From: Halorientalis pallida
Lineage (GTDB): Archaea > Halobacteriota > Halobacteria > Halobacteriales > Haloarculaceae
Reading direction: 5' to 3'
NCBI RefSeq assembly: GCF_004118325.1
Contig: NZ_RDFA01000001.1
Location: 760,838-824,837, forward strand
DNA: 64,000 nt
The notes beneath the pieces were generated by a model, which saw only the letters and a list, made by a program, of their open reading frames with translations, had not been told where the DNA came from and ran no database searches. A program made the translations under genes and the position numbers. This document shows, one piece after another, positions 62,199-64,000 of the stretch (its first letter is position 1; each line of letters begins with the position of its first letter).

Positions 62199-62723
62199 AT
62201 GTACGCGGTGGTCGGGTGCAGCGACTGTGACGCGCTCCGGGTCGTCGAGGGCCGCCCGGAGCGGTCGGAGTGCCCCCGCTGTGGGACGAGTCGCAAGTTC
62301 TCGAAACTCAAGCAGTTCGTCACGACCGAGGACCCGGACCACGCGCGTGAGGTCCGGGCGGCGATGCTGGCCAAGCGTCAGGGGCACGAGGACGCCTTCG
62401 CCGACCTGGATTCCTTCGCCGAGATGGACCGCTACCTCGACGAGGCCGGCGTGGACGAGGCGGAGTATCTGGAGCAGTCGGGCGTCGACACCGCGGCGGT
62501 CGGTGCCGCCGCCGACCGCGCCGAGCAGGGGGCGGGCGGCGGACAGAGCCGCAAGGGGACGGTGCTCGAAGCGCTCCGCGAGCAGGACGCGCCGACCGAA
62601 GCGAGCGTCGTCGACTACGCCACCGAGCGCGGCGTCCCGGCCGAGTACGTCCGGGACGCCCTCGACAGACTCGTCCGCCGGGGCGAAGTGACCGAGAGCG
62701 GCGGCACCTATAGACTGTTATGA
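62199..62723 (+). CDS. Zinc-ribbon and winged-helix protein (DUF5817 type)
   Basis: The 174-residue protein opens with a zinc ribbon, MYAVVGCSDCDALRVVEGRPERSECPRCGTSRKF (C-x2-C twice), then a helical region, and closes with a winged-helix-like part (KGTVLEALREQDAPTEASVVDYATERGVPAEYVRDALDRLVRRGEV). It fits the DUF5817 family of haloarchaea, proposed from memory. It may bind DNA or RNA. The stop overlaps the next start by four bases (ATGA). Confidence 0.82.
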   Translation: MYAVVGCSDCDALRVVEGRPERSECPRCGTSRKFSKLKQFVTTEDPDHAREVRAAMLAKRQGHEDAFADLDSFAEMDRYLDEAGVDEAEYLEQSGVDTAAVGAAADRAEQGAGGGQSRKGTVLEALREQDAPTEASVVDYATERGVPAEYVRDALDRLVRRGEVTESGGTYRLL

Positions 62724-63088
62724 GCTTCCGCGACCGTGACATCGACTACGGGTCTGCCGCCGTCGGCACGCTCGTGGGACTGGCGGGCCTGCTCTTTCTT
62801 GCCGAACCGGTGGTCGATCCGCTCGCGCTCGGCGGCCTCCGGGTCAGACCCGTCGCGCTCTCGACGGTCGTCCTCGCGCTTGGCTTCGGACTGGGCGGCG
62901 TGGTCTACCTCCGACGCGGACAGCGACTCATCGGGACGGCCCACGCCGTCGGCGCGGTCGGCTGGGGGCTGCTCGCGCTCGCACCCGCGGTGGGGAGCGA
63001 GACGGCGCTCGTCCTCGGCCTGGCCGTGGTCGTCGGCGGTGCCGTCGCGCTGGTCGTGCAGGTCTCCCGGAACCGCGACGCCAGGTGA
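62720..63088 (+). CDS. Small membrane protein, unknown function
   Basis: The 122-residue protein has four membrane helices (about 12-30, 42-62, 72-92 and 95-115) and no soluble domain. It overlaps the zinc-ribbon gene by four bases and is presumably translated from the same message. I recognise no family. Confidence 0.75.
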   Translation: MSFRDRDIDYGSAAVGTLVGLAGLLFLAEPVVDPLALGGLRVRPVALSTVVLALGFGLGGVVYLRRGQRLIGTAHAVGAVGWGLLALAPAVGSETALVLGLAVVVGGAVALVVQVSRNRDAR

Positions 63089-63154
63089 CGGCGACCCGAG
63101 GTGTCCGCCCGCCGACTGTGGACTTTAACATGCGACACCGTGACACACACACCT

Positions 63155-63565
63155 ATGGCCGACCAGCGACCGGAGTCCGCCGACGTGCTCGTGCTGGCGT
63201 CGGGGACCGCCATCGCGCTCGGGGCGCTCGTCGTGGTGGCGGCCGGCAGCGCCACCCAACCGACGGTCGGTTCCGTCGGCCTCCACCGACTCGGGCAGGT
63301 GCTGTTCGTCGCCGGGTTCGCGCTCGGGAGCGGGTACCACCACGTCCTCGGCCACGAGGTCCAGGCCGTGGGCTTCGCCTGTCTGTCGGTGGCCTGGGCG
63401 CTGTTGTTCGTCGACTGGCTGCTGGTGCCGCTACTGGACGGCGTCTTCTTCGCCCTCCTGATCGGCGTGCTGGCGCTGGGCGGAGCGCTGGTCGTTCTCG
63501 GCATCATCGGGGACGCGCGCCGCCTCGACGAGATCGGTCCGACCGGCCGCGTTCCGGGCCGGTAG
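63155..63565 (+). CDS. Small membrane protein, unknown function
   Basis: The 136-residue protein starts MADQRPESADVLVLASG and has four membrane helices (about 13-30, 40-60, 68-88 and 95-115), with a single GYHHVLGHEVQ His cluster in a loop that could bind metal or heme. TATA-like CTTTAACA at 63123-63130 lies about 28 bases upstream. I recognise no family. Confidence 0.72.
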   Translation: MADQRPESADVLVLASGTAIALGALVVVAAGSATQPTVGSVGLHRLGQVLFVAGFALGSGYHHVLGHEVQAVGFACLSVAWALLFVDWLLVPLLDGVFFALLIGVLALGGALVVLGIIGDARRLDEIGPTGRVPGR

Positions 63566-64000
63566 TCAGCGCCCCAGTTCCTCGTGGGCGCTGGAGAGGT
63601 GCCGGGAGGCCAGCGCCGCGAGCAGGGAGAGTTCGCCGGCCAGCGCGGCGGTCGCGATCACCTCCGCGAGCGCGTCGGCGTTGCTCCCCGCCGGGTCGCC
63701 GCCGCCGGTGACGCCGACCACTTCCAGCGCCTCGGCCTGCGTGGCGAGGCCGGTCCCGCCGCCGACGGTGCCGACTTCCAGCGAGGCGATGGTGAGGCTG
63801 GCGTAGAGGCCGTCCTCGCGTTCCTCGACCGTGGTGATGGCGTTCGAGCCCTCGACCACCTGGGCGATGTCCTGTCCCAGCGCGAGGAACGCGGCGGCGA
63901 CGGTGTTGGCGGCGTGGGCGTTGAACCCCAGACTGCCCGCCTTGGCGCTGCCCACGAGGTTCTTGCGGGTGTTTGCCTCCGCGATGGCGTCGGCCGTCGT
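63566..64000 (-). CDS. hmgA: HMG-CoA reductase (C-terminal part, N-terminus off window)
   Basis: The frame runs off the right edge, leaving about 144 residues of the C-terminal part. It matches class-I HMG-CoA reductase: EANTRKNLVGSAKAGSLGFNAHAANTVAAAFLALGQDIAQVVEGSNAITTVE, then EVGTVGGGTGL and the final catalytic-histidine region SRHLSSAHEELGR. The enzyme makes mevalonate, the first committed step to archaeal lipids; Idi is at the other end of the window. It abuts the small membrane-protein gene with no gap. Confidence 0.95.
   Translation of the reverse strand, partial: TTADAIAEANTRKNLVGSAKAGSLGFNAHAANTVAAAFLALGQDIAQVVEGSNAITTVEEREDGLYASLTIASLEVGTVGGGTGLATQAEALEVVGVTGGGDPAGSNADALAEVIATAALAGELSLLAALASRHLSSAHEELGR

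Overview
The window is a chromosomal segment of a halophilic archaeon (class Halobacteria). The evidence is the high GC content, strongly acid-rich proteins, leaderless genes with a TATA box about 25-30 bases before the start codon, PGF-CTERM surface proteins, SAMP1, a separate GMP synthase ATPase subunit, GatD, an isoprenoid route through HMG-CoA reductase and Idi, and many small protein families known mainly from haloarchaea. I cannot name the genus. About 63 protein genes are supported. I found no rRNA, tRNA, CRISPR array or insertion sequence, so this is mostly ordinary core genome with a few accessory patches.

Layout. 1-9 kb: a partial PHP-domain gene, a diacylglycerol-kinase-like enzyme, Idi, a large secreted protein with carboxypeptidase-regulatory repeats, an SDR oxidoreductase, small proteins and a sensor histidine kinase. 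9-16 kb: a zinc-type dehydrogenase, a MoaB protein with a histidine-rich front, a PKD surface protein, a cupin, a decayed Tat-exported gene and a metallo-beta-lactamase-fold enzyme. 16-20 kb: a nucleotide cluster on the minus strand (PyrG overlapping the GMP synthase subunit, then a bPH membrane protein and a DUF7126 protein). 20-28.6 kb: PspA, ThrS, a MinD-like ATPase, a glutamate-cysteine-ligase family enzyme, and a coupled dipeptide epimerase/DUF1611 pair.

28.6-39 kb: two tandem secreted proteins resembling the extracytoplasmic part of SecD but with no SecD membrane segments, a Vms1/VLRF1-type peptidyl-tRNA hydrolase, surface proteins, GatD, a GNAT protein, and a VapBC toxin-antitoxin pair whose promoter and start lie inside the 3' end of a surface-protein gene. 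39-45 kb: SAMP1, then a potassium/stress block (two coupled TrkA-C membrane proteins, a TVGYGD potassium channel with a TrkA-N domain, and an HPP-UspA fusion). 45-50 kb: nucleoside phosphorylase and DeoC (nucleoside salvage), a DUF63 protein, the tRNA methylthiotransferase and Spo0M. 50-64 kb: an ICMT-like enzyme, a CDF metal exporter, HIT, a zinc-ribbon protein, methionine aminopeptidase, a repeat-bearing extracellular protein, a phosphoesterase-PPK1 operon preceded by a short coupled ORF, isocitrate dehydrogenase, lipoprotein and membrane proteins, and the C-terminal part of HMG-CoA reductase.

The strongest candidate for something undescribed is the tandem pair of PGF-CTERM-anchored SecD-ectodomain-like proteins at 28.6-31.0 kb, which share the same promoter core at exactly the same distance from their start codons.
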